A DNA stretch of 64,000 bases, taken from assembly GCF_002204745.1 (NCBI RefSeq), contig NZ_NIRR01000006.1, positions 1 through 64,000 on the forward strand. The letters are read 5' to 3'. The position numbers were made by a program, and so were the translations under genes. Below are positions 1 through 8,039 of the stretch, piece after piece. Origin of the DNA: Hymenobacter amundsenii. Lineage in GTDB: Bacteria; Bacteroidota; Bacteroidia; Cytophagales; Hymenobacteraceae. Each line of letters starts with the position of its first letter. The first letter of the stretch is position 1. The notes under the pieces were generated by a model. That model ran no database searches. It saw only the letters and a program-made list of their open reading frames with translations, and had not been told where the DNA came from.

Positions 1-693
1 GCCGATGATGTGATGCTGCCCGAGCGGCTGGGCACGCAGCTGGCCTACCACCAGGCCCACGCGGAGGTGGACGCCAGCAGCTGCCACTGCCACTACATCG
101 ACGAGCAGGGCCGGTATATGGGGGTGCAGCGCTACGGGGGCCTGCGCACGGCGGCGGAAGGGCGGCAGGCGCTGGCGCGAGGCGAGACGGTGCTGGTGGC
201 TTTTACGGGCTTGATGCTCAGCCGGCGGGTGTACGGGCGCAGCGGGGGCCTGCACAACCGCTTCTGGCCCTGCGACGACTTTGAGTTTTGCAACCGCTTA
301 CTGGAGCAGGGCTACTCGCTGGTCATTCTGGAGCAAGTGCTAATGTGCTACCGTATACACACTTCGGCGGTTACTACGAGCAAGCCAATGCACGTATTCG
401 ATGTGCTGGATTACGCCTCTCATTGCATTAAACAACGGCGAGTGGGGCCGGCAGAAGAGGAGCAAGTTTCCTTCGACGCGTTCATGGCTATGCGGCAGCG
501 CGATGCTTGGTGGGTGAAAGCTGACCGGCGGCGCTACCGCTATGCTGTTATTCTCCACCGGCAGGCTGGTTTTTCTCTGCGTACAAAGAATTACTCCCGA
601 TTCGTAGGTGAGCTAACTGCCTCGATGTTTCTGTCGCCCACTTACGGGATTGCGAGTATTCACAAGCAGCTAACTCGTCTTAGTAGCCAATAA
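1..693 (+). CDS. Family 2 glycosyltransferase, C-terminal part (5' end outside window)
   Basis: The reading frame is open from the first base, so the gene starts upstream of the window. About 230 codons are visible. They begin ADDVMLPERL, the acidic motif followed by a loop typical of GT-A family 2 enzymes. The later block with CDDFEFCNRLLEQGYSLV resembles the region after the acceptor site of GT2 enzymes that build cell-surface glycans. The product is probably a cytoplasmic or membrane-associated sugar transferase; the donor and acceptor cannot be told. It stops at a TAA just before an intergenic gap, and no partner gene is visible. Confidence 0.75.
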   Translation, partial: ADDVMLPERLGTQLAYHQAHAEVDASSCHCHYIDEQGRYMGVQRYGGLRTAAEGRQALARGETVLVAFTGLMLSRRVYGRSGGLHNRFWPCDDFEFCNRLLEQGYSLVILEQVLMCYRIHTSAVTTSKPMHVFDVLDYASHCIKQRRVGPAEEEQVSFDAFMAMRQRDAWWVKADRRRYRYAVILHRQAGFSLRTKNYSRFVGELTASMFLSPTYGIASIHKQLTRLSSQ

Positions 694-872
694 CATCTAC
701 TTTGGCTACTCTCCGTCATCTTGCCGGTTTAAGAATCAAAGGGCATCATTTGATTGCTCGGGCCTAGTGGCACGCCTTATTCGACGCGGATGATGAGTGA
801 TGCCCGAACACTTGGGCAAGCCGTTGGCTTACTACCGCGGCCACCCGCTGGTAGGTGCCACCAACCCATTAA

Positions 873-908
873 AAAAAACAGTCGCTGCCCAACGCAACGA
901 CTGTTTTA
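873..908 (-). terminator. Rho-independent terminator of the DUF2911 gene
   Basis: AAACAGTCGCTG pairs with CAACGACTGTTT (one G-T type mismatch) around a 7-nt loop. On the minus strand the stem is followed by a run of eight T. It lies about 50 nt past the stop of the minus-strand gene ending at 955 and can serve the plus-strand glycosyltransferase too. Confidence 0.75.
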
Positions 909-954
909 CAATAACTTCCGGCCTAAAACCTTCCGGTTACCCACTGCGCCTATC

Positions 955-1890
955 TCAGTAGGCCCGGGCCTGCCACTCGGTGAGTGAGAGACGCATGTTA
1001 GGCAGTTGGGAGCGGAAGGTTTCGTCGTCTTTGTCGCCGAGCTTGATGGCTTTGCGGGCGTAGACGATGGCCGTGCCAAAGTCCTGCTGCTGGGCGAGCA
1101 GGCGGGCCTTGATCCAGTTGTTGCTGACCTCGTTTTGCAGGCGAATCGATTCGTTGATCCAGTTCAGGGCCCGCTCGGGTTGGAGGTTGTTCTGCACCAG
1201 GTAGTCGGCGGCCTGGGCCAGCAGGTGCCAGTCGCGGGGTTGCTGGTTGAGGGCGCGCTCGATGCTGGAGAGCACCTGCTGGTGCACTTCCACCTCGAAG
1301 GGCAGCACAAGCGTGCGTTTTTCCCAGGTCAGGTTGAGGTGGGCCCCGTTGGGCCGCACGTTGGAAAACCAGTAGAGCAGGCTCTCCTGAAACTGGGCTG
1401 GCTCGGTTTGGGCCGGCACCCGGATAACGTCGTCCTGGGCATTATAGCCATCAGTACCCCAGTGGGTGGTCACGCGGTTGAGCACCACCTCCCAGTCACG
1501 GTCCTGGTGGGGCAGCACGTAGAAGGAGTATTGGCCGGCTGGCACTGCCTGGCCGCGCAGCACAATGGGCGTGGAGAAGCGGATGAGCGTGTTTTCATTG
1601 GCCCCGGCCCGCCAGATTTCGTCGTAAGGTACCAGTCCGCCCCACACGCCCCGGCCGCGCACTGAGGGCGAGTGGTATTCGACCGTCACGTCGGTCAGGC
1701 CCACGGTTTGGGCTACCACGGCGTGGGGGCTGGCCTGGGGCAGGAGCAGCTCAATGCCGGTGGGCACGCCCGTGGTGGGCGGCGGCAACGGGGCCGCCGC
1801 GTCTGTTTGCTGGGCCTGGGCCGTTAGGCCTCCACCGGCCAAGGCTACAATAAATCCGAGACGAAAAGCGAGCGAGCGGGCAATAAGCAT
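955..1890 (-). CDS. DUF2911 domain protein, exported
   Basis: A 311-residue protein. The start at 1890 is chosen because it gives a signal peptide (MLIARSLAFRLGFIVALAGG, cleavage near AQA-QQ); an upstream in-frame start at 2022 would add an unlikely 44 residues. Residues about 45-195 match the DUF2911 family seen in many Bacteroidota: SPSVRGRGVWGGLVPYDEIW, then WRAGANENT and AGQYSFYVLP. Residues about 210-311 form helices that look like TPR repeats (LAQAADYL, ALNWINESIRL, ATVYARKAIKLG-like). The product is probably periplasmic; the biochemical role of DUF2911 is not known. The gene is divergent from the his operon, with a shared upstream region. Confidence 0.8.
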   Translation of the reverse strand: MLIARSLAFRLGFIVALAGGGLTAQAQQTDAAAPLPPPTTGVPTGIELLLPQASPHAVVAQTVGLTDVTVEYHSPSVRGRGVWGGLVPYDEIWRAGANENTLIRFSTPIVLRGQAVPAGQYSFYVLPHQDRDWEVVLNRVTTHWGTDGYNAQDDVIRVPAQTEPAQFQESLLYWFSNVRPNGAHLNLTWEKRTLVLPFEVEVHQQVLSSIERALNQQPRDWHLLAQAADYLVQNNLQPERALNWINESIRLQNEVSNNWIKARLLAQQQDFGTAIVYARKAIKLGDKDDETFRSQLPNMRLSLTEWQARAY

Positions 1891-2032
1891 AGGGCAAAAG
1901 GTAAGGCAGGGGAGCAGCGAGGCATAAAATACCGGCAGCAGCGACGAAGCGGCGGTGGGTACTCCGAAACAATGATGCCAAAACCGGGTTGAACCGGTAC
2001 TGAAAACGTGAAGATCCGGCATTTAGGGTAAA

Positions 2033-2046
2033 TTTTTCATGAAAAA
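2033..2046. promoter_or_regulatory. 14-bp perfect palindrome, operator candidate
   Basis: TTTTTCATGAAAAA is its own reverse complement. It lies between the divergent DUF2911 gene and the his operon, and overlaps the expected -33 region of the his promoter. A dimeric regulator could bind here. This is inference from position and symmetry only. Confidence 0.3.
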
Positions 2047-2078
2047 GTTTTCATCCTAACCGCCGCCGCGTACATTTG
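2046..2078 (+). promoter_or_regulatory. Bacteroidota-type promoter of the his operon
   Basis: TACATTTG at 2071-2078 is a perfect match to the Bacteroidota -7 element TAnnTTTG. A T-rich stretch (AGTTTTC, 2046-2052) sits at about the right distance for the -33 element. Transcription would start near 2085, about 15 nt before the leader peptide ATG. Confidence 0.55.
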
Positions 2079-2099
2079 CCCCGCTACTCCGCACCCCGT

Positions 2100-2228
2100 A
2101 TGCCCTTCTCCGCGCTTTTTTTGAGTTCCCAGTGCCACCCGGCCGCCCCCGTTGCGGGTCGCCTGGCCGGGACCCGCGCGTCCGAGACCCAGCATCATCA
2201 GCATCACGGGCACCATTCCTCTTTTTAG
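2100..2228 (+). CDS. hisL: his operon leader peptide (attenuator peptide)
   Basis: A 42-codon frame, ATG at 2100 and TAG at 2226-2228. Its end reads ETQHHQHHGHHSSF: six His codons within eight consecutive codons at 2193-2216, plus one earlier His. It starts 22 nt after a TAnnTTTG promoter and precedes hisG on the same strand. A His-dense short frame ahead of hisG is the hallmark of ribosome-mediated attenuation: a ribosome short of His-tRNA stalls on the His codons and changes downstream RNA folding. The last His codon and the stop lie inside a perfect 9-bp hairpin. The peptide is not conserved with the enterobacterial leader beyond the His run, so function is inferred from composition and position. 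Confidence 0.7.
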   Translation: MPFSALFLSSQCHPAAPVAGRLAGTRASETQHHQHHGHHSSF

Positions 2229-2235
2229 AGGAATG
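2214..2235 (+). promoter_or_regulatory. Leader hairpin over the last His codon and the leader stop
   Basis: CATTCCTCT (2214-2222) pairs perfectly with AGAGGAATG (2227-2235) around a TTTT loop. The 5' arm starts at the last His codon and the stop codon TAG bridges loop and 3' arm. A ribosome at the His codons or at the stop would melt it. No T run follows, so it is more likely a pause or antiterminator hairpin than the terminator itself. Confidence 0.55.
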
Positions 2236-2257
2236 AACGCATCATATCGACCCCGTT

Positions 2258-2313
2258 GGGCGAACCAGATTCGGTTCCCCGGCCCCCGAAACCCGGTGGC
2301 CCGGCCGGCTTTT
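2258..2313 (+). terminator. Candidate attenuator/antiterminator hairpins of the his leader
   Basis: Two overlapping, mutually exclusive stems are visible. GAACC (2262-2266) pairs with GGTTC (2273-2277), extended by GGG/CCC outside to 2258-2280. CCGGCC (2279-2284) pairs with GGCCGG (2303-2308) and is followed by CTTTT. The second could act as the terminator and the first as its competitor. The T run is short, so which stem terminates is uncertain. Confidence 0.35.
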
Positions 2314-2401
2314 GCTCCCGCCCCAACTCCCGGGTCAGCCCGCCCCGATTTCTGCCCCCAACTCTTCCCGAATTACCAGTTAAGAACCCTGTCAAACGGC
2401 C

Positions 2402-2441
2402 AATTCTCAACTCCTAATTCTCAATTCTTAATTAAAATCAC
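2402..2441 (+). repeat. Heptad array before hisG
   Basis: Five consecutive 7-nt units AATTCTC, AACTCCT, AATTCTC, AATTCTT, AATTAAA run from 2402 to 2436 and end 5 nt before the hisG ATG. The 7-nt period is shared with the AGCT, TGGTTTT and AGTGAGA arrays elsewhere in the window. Confidence 0.6.
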
Positions 2442-3293
2442 ATGCTCCGTCTGGCTATCCAGAAATCCGGCCGCTTAAGCGAAGACTCTCAGAACCTGAT
2501 CCGGGAATGCGGAATCAGCTTCCTCGCCGCTTCCAACAAGCTCAAAACCGAAGCCACCAACTTCCCCCTCGAAATCCTCTACCTGCGCGACGACGACATC
2601 CCCGGCTACGTGCAGGACGGCGTGGCCGACCTGGGCATTGTGGGCCAGAACGTGTTGGTAGAAGCCGGTTTCCCGGCCTTGGAAGTAGAAGGCCTGGGTT
2701 TCAGCAAGTGCCGCCTGAGCTTGGCCGTGCCCCGCGCCGCCGCCTACGACTCCATCCAGGATTTGCAGGGCGTGAGCATCGCCACCTCGTATCCCCAGAT
2801 TCTGGGCAACTACCTGCGCGAAAAAGGGGTGGAGGCGCACCTGCACACCATCAGCGGTTCGGTGGAAATTGCCCCGAGCATCGGGCTGGCCGAGGCTATC
2901 TGCGACATCGTGAGCAGCGGCTCGACGCTGCTCGGCAATGGCCTACGCGAAGTGGAAACCGTGTTCCGCTCTGAAGCCGTGCTCATCGCCAACCAGAACC
3001 TGAACGCCGAGAAGAAGGAGCTGCTGGAGCAGTTGCAGTTCCGGATGCAGGCCGTGCGCCGTGCTCGCCGCAACAAGTACATCATCCTCAACGCGCCCGT
3101 GGCGGCCCTGGATGCCGTTAAGCAGTTGCTGCCGGGCATCAAGTCGCCTACCATTACGCCGCTGGCCGAAGAAGGCTGGGTGAGCGTGCAGTCGGTGGTA
3201 AACGAGGACGACTTCTGGCACATCACCAGCCAGCTTAAAGCCGTGGGCGCCGAAGGTATCCTGGTACTGCCGATTGAGAAAATGATCAGCTAA
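2442..3293 (+). CDS. hisG: ATP phosphoribosyltransferase (long form)
   Basis: HisG catalyses the first step of histidine synthesis, joining ATP and PRPP to give phosphoribosyl-ATP. The 283-residue length and the C-terminal block (about 210-283, NAPVAALDAVKQLLPGIKSP and ILVLPIEKMI) mark the long, hexameric form with an ACT-like regulatory domain that binds histidine, so no HisZ partner is needed. The N-terminus MLRLAIQKSGRLSEDS and the PRPP-binding stretch EAICDIVSSGSTLLGNGL fit the family. It is the first gene of an eight-enzyme his operon and follows a His-rich leader, so it should be controlled both by attenuation and by feedback inhibition. Confidence 0.97.
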   Translation: MLRLAIQKSGRLSEDSQNLIRECGISFLAASNKLKTEATNFPLEILYLRDDDIPGYVQDGVADLGIVGQNVLVEAGFPALEVEGLGFSKCRLSLAVPRAAAYDSIQDLQGVSIATSYPQILGNYLREKGVEAHLHTISGSVEIAPSIGLAEAICDIVSSGSTLLGNGLREVETVFRSEAVLIANQNLNAEKKELLEQLQFRMQAVRRARRNKYIILNAPVAALDAVKQLLPGIKSPTITPLAEEGWVSVQSVVNEDDFWHITSQLKAVGAEGILVLPIEKMIS

Positions 3294-3296
3294 CCC

Positions 3297-3385
3297 AGCT
3301 GTTGGCTATTAGCTGAGAGCTGTTAGCTTCCAATTGGAGGCTCTCAGAACGAAAGCTACTAGCTGACAGCTCTCAGCTAACAGCT
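3297..3385 (+). repeat. AGCT heptad element between hisG and hisD
   Basis: Left arm, 3297-3331: five 7-nt units of the type AGCTNNN (AGCTGTT, GGCTATT, AGCTGAG, AGCTGTT, AGCTTCC). Right arm, 3354-3385: AGCTACT, AGCTGAC, AGCTCTC, AGCTAAC, AGCT. The arms are about 22 nt apart. It fills the whole gap from the hisG stop to hisD, and the last AGCT touches the hisD ATG. Confidence 0.75.
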
Positions 3386-4699
3386 ATGAAATTGATTCAA
3401 AACCCCTCTCGGCCGGAATGGGCGGCGCTCCAGCAGCGGGCGGCCCAGCAGCAGGCCCAGGACGTGGAGCAGCGCGTGCAGCAGATTTTTGAGGACGTGC
3501 GCCAGCGCGGCGACGCGGCCCTGCTGGACTACGCCCAACAGTTCGACCGTGCCGATCTGGCGGCGGTCGGCGGCCTGCGCGTGAGCCCAGAAGAGCTGGC
3601 GGCCGCCGCGGCCCAGGTGCCGGCGGAACTCCAAACGGCCATCCGGCAGGCCCACGCCAATATTCTCCGCTTTCACCAGGCCCAGGTGCCGAAGGAGGAA
3701 CGCGTGGAAACCATGCCGGGCGTGAGCTGCTGGCGGCGGGCGGTGCCCGTGCAGCGGGTGGGCCTCTACATCCCGGGCGGCACCGCGCCCCTATTCAGCA
3801 CCCTACTGATGCTGGGCGTGCCGGCCAAGCTGGCCGGCTGCCCCCAAATCGTGCTCTGCACCCCGCCCCAGCCGGACGGCTCGGTGAACCCGATTATCCT
3901 GTTCACGGCCCAGCTACTCGGCATCACGACCATCGTGAAGGCCGGCGGGGCCCAAGCCGTGGCCGCGTTGAGTGGCGGAACGGACTCGGTGCCGGCCGTG
4001 GACAAGATTTTCGGCCCCGGCAACCGCTACGTGACGGCTGCCAAGCAACTGGCCACCCGCTACGGCGTGGCCATCGATATGCCGGCCGGCCCCTCGGAAG
4101 TGCTCGTCATGGCCGACTCGTCGGCCAACCCGGCTTTCGTGGCCGCCGACCTGCTCAGCCAGGCCGAGCACGGCCCCGACTCCCAGGTAATTCTGCTCTC
4201 CGACTCCTTATATATGTTGGAGCAGACCAAAGAAGAGGTGGAACGCCAATTGCGTGAGCTGCCCCGGGCCGAAGTTGCCGCCCAGGCCCTCACCGAAAGC
4301 CGCGCCATTCTGCTGGCAACCCCGCAGGACATGCTCGACTTCTCGAACGAGTATGCGCCCGAACACCTGATTCTGGCGGTGCACAACCCCGAGCAGCTGG
4401 CCGAGGGCGTGACGAATGCCGGTTCGGTATTCCTGGGCCACCTGACCCCGGAGGCCGTCGGCGACTACGCCTCGGGCACCAACCACACGCTGCCCACCAA
4501 CGGCTACGCCCGCAACTACAGCGGCGTCTCGCTGGATTCGTTCTTCAAGAAAATCACGTTCCAACGCCTGACCCCCGAAGGTCTGCTCAACGTGGGCCCC
4601 GTGGTTGAAATCATGGCCGAAGCCGAAGGCCTGCGCGCCCACGCCCGTGCCGTAACTCTTCGTCTGGAGTCGTTGGCCAGCGGCGGGGAGCGGGGTTGA
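3386..4699 (+). CDS. hisD: Histidinol dehydrogenase
   Basis: A 437-residue zinc enzyme that oxidises L-histidinol to L-histidine in two NAD-dependent steps, the last two reactions of the pathway. Family signatures seen: RVGLYIPGGTAPLFSTLLML, DKIFGPGNRYV, IDMPAGPSEVLVMAD, LLSQAEHGPDSQVILLSD (Glu and His of the active site), NEYAPEHL, and GDYASGTNHTLPTNGYAR. Length and motif order are normal. The ATG at 3386 directly follows an AGCT heptad array, with no Shine-Dalgarno sequence. It is the second gene of the his operon. Confidence 0.97.
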   Translation: MKLIQNPSRPEWAALQQRAAQQQAQDVEQRVQQIFEDVRQRGDAALLDYAQQFDRADLAAVGGLRVSPEELAAAAAQVPAELQTAIRQAHANILRFHQAQVPKEERVETMPGVSCWRRAVPVQRVGLYIPGGTAPLFSTLLMLGVPAKLAGCPQIVLCTPPQPDGSVNPIILFTAQLLGITTIVKAGGAQAVAALSGGTDSVPAVDKIFGPGNRYVTAAKQLATRYGVAIDMPAGPSEVLVMADSSANPAFVAADLLSQAEHGPDSQVILLSDSLYMLEQTKEEVERQLRELPRAEVAAQALTESRAILLATPQDMLDFSNEYAPEHLILAVHNPEQLAEGVTNAGSVFLGHLTPEAVGDYASGTNHTLPTNGYARNYSGVSLDSFFKKITFQRLTPEGLLNVGPVVEIMAEAEGLRAHARAVTLRLESLASGGERG

Positions 4700-4770
4700 A
4701 AATAGGGCGTCATTCAGAGGCACTGCTGAAATAACTCGCGTTCATTCTTTTGACAAGCAAGATTACTTCT

Positions 4771-5052
4771 ATGAAAGCTCACAAAGAGAAGTATATCACC
4801 TCGTCGTCTATCGAGGAGTTTTTGCAGGGTCTATTGAATCATCAGACCAGCCGAGAAGAGGCATCTCAATGGGCCTTGAACTCGCGAGAGGGGCTGGAGC
4901 GAAGGGCTTTAAAATACTTCCCTGCCTCTGCAGAGTCAAAAATTTGGGATGCTGTTCTCTTTATTGAAGGAATTGATTTGCAGGATGCTCCAGGGTCATA
5001 TTTACATAATGAGGAAGATATTAGGCTCTTTTTAGACCAATTTTCTGCTTGA
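4771..5052 (+). CDS. Small protein of unknown function inside the his operon
   Basis: A 93-residue acidic protein; ATG at 4771 is preferred over a TTG seven codons upstream. It is mostly helical by composition, with the blocks SIEEFLQGLLNHQTSREEAS, IWDAVLFIEGIDLQDAP and YLHNEEDIRLFLDQF. The pattern of a short helical protein with a conserved Trp-Asp and a terminal EDIRxFL helix reminds me of small immunity-type proteins of polymorphic toxin loci, but I cannot name a family. It is visibly lower in GC than hisD and hisC on either side, which suggests acquisition. No toxin gene is next to it. It lies in the operon direction and is likely co-transcribed. Confidence 0.6.
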   Translation: MKAHKEKYITSSSIEEFLQGLLNHQTSREEASQWALNSREGLERRALKYFPASAESKIWDAVLFIEGIDLQDAPGSYLHNEEDIRLFLDQFSA

Positions 5053-5107
5053 TGTGTAAATCGTGTCGTTCTGCATAGTCCAATGAAACTTTCTAAATCA
5101 ACGATTT

Positions 5108-6160
5108 GTGTTCAACCTTGATAATCTTGTACGGCCCAACCTGCGGGATATGAAGCCCTACTCGTCGGCCCGCGACGAATTCCAGGGCGAGGCCCAGGTG
5201 ATGCTCGATGCCAACGAGAACAGCTTGGGCAGCGCCGGCCCCGAGCGGTTCAACCGTTACCCTGACCCCCAGCAGCGCGCTGTGAAGGCCGAGCTGGCCC
5301 AGCTCAAAGGCGTGAGCCCCGGGCAGATTTTCCTCGGCAACGGCTCCGATGAAGCTATTGACCTGCTGGTGCGCCTGACCTGCGTGCCCGGCCAGGACAG
5401 CCTGCTCATTCTGCCGCCCACTTACGGCATGTACGAAGTGGCCGCCAACCTCAATGACGTGCGCGTGGAGCGTATTCAGCTGACGCCCGACTTCCAGCTC
5501 TCGCCCGAAATCGTGACTGGGGTGCTGGGTTCGGAGGCCAAGCTGGTGTGGCTCTGCTCGCCCAATAACCCCAGCGGCAACCTGCTGGACCCGACGGCCA
5601 TCGAGGAAATCCTGCGCGGTTTCCGGGGGCTGGTGGTGGTGGATGAGGCCTACGCCGACTTCGCGCCAACCGCCAGCTGGACCACCCGCCTCGCCGAATT
5701 CCTGAACCTGGTGGTGCTGCAGACTTTCTCCAAGGCCTGGGGCCTGGCCGGGCTGCGCCTGGGCATGGCCTTCGCCTCACCGGCAGTTATCGGCTACCTC
5801 AACAAAATCAAGCCGCCTTACAACATCTCCGAAGCCACCCAGCAGCACGCGCTGGCCGCCCTGCACGACGCGCCCCGCGCGGAAGAGCTGCGCCGGCAGC
5901 TACTGACGGGCCGCGACTGGCTGGCCGAGCGCCTGCCCGCGCTGCCCATCGTAGAGCAGGTGTTCCCCTCGGATGCCAACTTCCTGCTGGTCCGCTTTAA
6001 GCCCGACGCCACGGCCCTCTACAATTTCCTGGTAGCCCGGGGCATCATCGTGCGCAACCGCACCACCCAGCCCGGCTGCGCCGGTACGCTCCGCCTCACG
6101 GTGGGCACGCCCGCCGAGAACGAACTGCTGCTGCGGGCGCTGGGAGAGTTTGCGGAGTAG
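5108..6160 (+). CDS. hisC: Histidinol-phosphate aminotransferase
   Basis: A 350-residue PLP enzyme of the class I/II aminotransferase fold. It converts imidazole-acetol phosphate to histidinol phosphate with glutamate as amino donor. Seen: LDANENSLGS near the N-terminus, FLGNGSDEAIDLLVRL, CSPNNPSGN, VVDEAYADFA, and the PLP lysine in TFSKAWGLAGLRLG. The likely start is GTG at 5108; the ATG at 5083 is in another frame, and the usual N-terminus FNLDNLVRPNLRDMKPYSSA begins right after the GTG. The start codon therefore differs from its operon neighbours. Confidence 0.95.
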   Translation: MFNLDNLVRPNLRDMKPYSSARDEFQGEAQVMLDANENSLGSAGPERFNRYPDPQQRAVKAELAQLKGVSPGQIFLGNGSDEAIDLLVRLTCVPGQDSLLILPPTYGMYEVAANLNDVRVERIQLTPDFQLSPEIVTGVLGSEAKLVWLCSPNNPSGNLLDPTAIEEILRGFRGLVVVDEAYADFAPTASWTTRLAEFLNLVVLQTFSKAWGLAGLRLGMAFASPAVIGYLNKIKPPYNISEATQQHALAALHDAPRAEELRRQLLTGRDWLAERLPALPIVEQVFPSDANFLLVRFKPDATALYNFLVARGIIVRNRTTQPGCAGTLRLTVGTPAENELLLRALGEFAE

Positions 6161-6177
6161 TAACACATAATAAGCCC

Positions 6178-6243
6178 GTCATGCTGAGCATGTGGCGGAT
6201 TGAGCCAGGGGGCGCAGCCGTAGTCGAAGCATCTCTGCCGCTT
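6178..6243 (+). repeat. Half copy of REP family B
   Basis: GTCATGCTGAGC followed by TGTGGCGGATTGAGCCAG and GTCGAAGCATCTCTGCCGC-like sequence matches the reverse complement of the right arm of the full palindrome at 8657-8792. Only one arm is present, so it cannot fold like the full copies. Confidence 0.6.
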
Positions 6244-6262
6244 AGCCCATTAATCATGCATA

Positions 6263-6685
6263 ATGACCGAAAACCCGGTACTTCGCCGAATAGCTAACTC
6301 GGAAAGAGTCATTCAGTACTTCGGTTACTGGCCCGGCTTTCACGATGCAGAAATCAAGAAAGTAACGTTTGAGGCTAATCCTGGCTATTATCCTACGGTT
6401 ACTTTTCTGATAGCGGCTTTCGAGACTACGCGCGACACAGAAGCGCGGGGCTCTTATCGTCAAATGAAACACTGTGAAATCGAACTTCGGTTTACGGACG
6501 TCAAGGAAATAGACTTCGATGGATTCGGACATCAAAACGTCATCCTGGAAATGGAATTTGCTGAACAGGATGCTGACCTAACCTGCACAATTAATGGTTC
6601 GGTTGGCGTAGACGCATTTATCGTAGCCCGGGCTGCCGAAGTGATTGGGTTGACAATCACACAATCTAGTATAGCGCCAGCGTAA
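6263..6685 (+). CDS. Imm50-like small protein inside the his operon
   Basis: A 140-residue protein. The stretch YFGYWPGFHDAEIKKVTFE, with Trp then FHDAE, is what I know from the immunity protein 50 (Imm50) family, followed by alternating beta strands (PTVTFLIAAFET, CEIELRFTDVKEIDFDGF). Imm50 proteins are predicted to neutralise nuclease or other toxins of polymorphic toxin systems; the assignment rests on this pattern only. It sits between hisC and hisB in the operon direction, has lower GC than its neighbours, and no toxin is nearby. It may be a solitary (orphan) immunity gene that protects against toxins of relatives. Confidence 0.55.
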   Translation: MTENPVLRRIANSERVIQYFGYWPGFHDAEIKKVTFEANPGYYPTVTFLIAAFETTRDTEARGSYRQMKHCEIELRFTDVKEIDFDGFGHQNVILEMEFAEQDADLTCTINGSVGVDAFIVARAAEVIGLTITQSSIAPA

Positions 6686-6704
6686 GCATCACTCTTAACC
6701 ACAC

Positions 6705-7817
6705 ATGAAAAAAGTACTCTTCATTGACCGCGACGGGACTATCCTCATCGAGCCGCCGACGGATTTCCAGGTGGACGCGCTGACGCGGGAAAAATTTCAG
6801 TTCGTGCCCGGCGCCATTACCGGCCTGGCGCGCATTGCCCGCGAGCTGGATTACGAGTTGGTGCTGGTGAGCAACCAGGATGGCCTCGGTACCGCGAGCT
6901 TCCCGGAGGACACCTTCTGGCCGGCCCATACCATGATGCTCGACGTGCTGCGCTCGGAAGACGTGGAGTTTGCGCGTGAGCACATCGACCGGAGCTTCCC
7001 CCACGAGAACCTTCCCACCCGCAAGCCCGGCACCGGCCTGTTGCAGCAGTACCTGGCCGAAGGTGCGTATGACCTCAAGAACTCCTTCGTGCTCGGCGAC
7101 CGGCTGACGGATGTGGAGCTGGCCGTAAACCTCGGCTGCCAGGCCATCCTGTTGCAGCCGGAAGGGGAGGAGCAGGACGAGCGCGCCGCGCTCACGACCA
7201 TGAGCTGGGAAAAAATATACCAGTTCCTGCGCCTGCCCGCCCGCACCGCCGTGGTCCAGCGCGACACGAACGAAACCAAAATCAGCATCGAGCTCAACCT
7301 CGACGGCAACGGCCGCCCCGCCATGCACACCGGCCTGGGCTTCTTCGACCATATGCTCGACCAGCTCAGCAAGCACTCGGGCGTCGACATGAAGATTACG
7401 GTGCAGGGCGACCTACACATAGACGAGCACCACACCATCGAGGACACGGCCATTGCCCTGGGCGAAGCCTTCACCCAGGCCCTCGGCGACAAGCGCGGCC
7501 TGGCCCGTTACGGCTTCCTGCTACCTATGGATGACGTGCTGGCCCAAGCTGCCATTGACTTCTCGGGCCGCCCCTGGATTGTGTGGGAAGCGGACTTCAA
7601 GCGCGAGCGGGTGGGGGATATGCCCTGCGAAATGTTCTACCATTTCTTCAAGAGCTTCTCCGACGCGGCCCGCTGCAACCTCAACATCAAAGCCGAAGGT
7701 CAGAACGAGCACCATAAGATCGAAGCCATTTTTAAGGCCGTTGCTAAAGCCATGAAGATGGCCCTGGTGCGCGACGCCGGCCGCATGGAAATCCCCAGTA
7801 CGAAGGGTATTTTGTAG
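6705..7817 (+). CDS. hisB: Bifunctional histidinol-phosphatase / imidazoleglycerol-phosphate dehydratase
   Basis: A 370-residue two-domain enzyme. Residues 1-165 form the HAD-type phosphatase ([13 protein letters not shown] with the nucleophile Asp; [24 protein letters not shown]), which removes phosphate from histidinol phosphate. Residues about 178-370 form the dehydratase with the metal-binding His clusters [31 protein letters not shown] and [15 protein letters not shown]. It acts on steps 6 and 8 of the pathway, on either side of HisC. The fusion removes the need for a separate HisN. Confidence 0.97.
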   Translation: MKKVLFIDRDGTILIEPPTDFQVDALTREKFQFVPGAITGLARIARELDYELVLVSNQDGLGTASFPEDTFWPAHTMMLDVLRSEDVEFAREHIDRSFPHENLPTRKPGTGLLQQYLAEGAYDLKNSFVLGDRLTDVELAVNLGCQAILLQPEGEEQDERAALTTMSWEKIYQFLRLPARTAVVQRDTNETKISIELNLDGNGRPAMHTGLGFFDHMLDQLSKHSGVDMKITVQGDLHIDEHHTIEDTAIALGEAFTQALGDKRGLARYGFLLPMDDVLAQAAIDFSGRPWIVWEADFKRERVGDMPCEMFYHFFKSFSDAARCNLNIKAEGQNEHHKIEAIFKAVAKAMKMALVRDAGRMEIPSTKGIL

Positions 7818-7847
7818 TTTATCCATTTGTTTATACAAATGGATAAA
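7818..7847 (+). repeat. Perfect 12-bp hairpin after hisB
   Basis: TTTATCCATTTG (7818-7829) and CAAATGGATAAA (7836-7847) pair perfectly around a 6-nt loop, starting at the hisB stop codon. It is AT-rich and has no T run, so it may be an RNA-processing or stability hairpin rather than a terminator. A diverged copy of the same segment lies at about 7983-8011. Confidence 0.5.
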
Positions 7848-8039
7848 TCTGGTTCGCTGCGCTGTTTTAGACATGTTAAATGAACTCCCGATGCGCGAAT
7901 AGGATAAGTAGCTATAAGCTGCTGCCAGCTTGCGTTACAGAGTAAATCAAGTGTCTAATAGCTGACAAGCACTGTGAACTCGCTTAACCATTTGTTCATG
8001 CAAAAGAATAAACCAGCTCCTCTTTCTTGATATGTTCAA

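Noticed and set aside
754..987. 77-codon frame after the glycosyltransferase
   Set aside because: It runs through a terminator hairpin and has no recognisable features.
1006..1665. 219-codon plus-strand frame opposite the DUF2911 gene
   Set aside because: Shadow frame; the minus strand gives a signal peptide and DUF2911 motifs.
3297..3385. AGCT heptad arrays as possible CRISPR arrays
   Set aside because: Units are 7 nt with variable three-base parts, no spacers of 30 nt, and no cas genes in the window.
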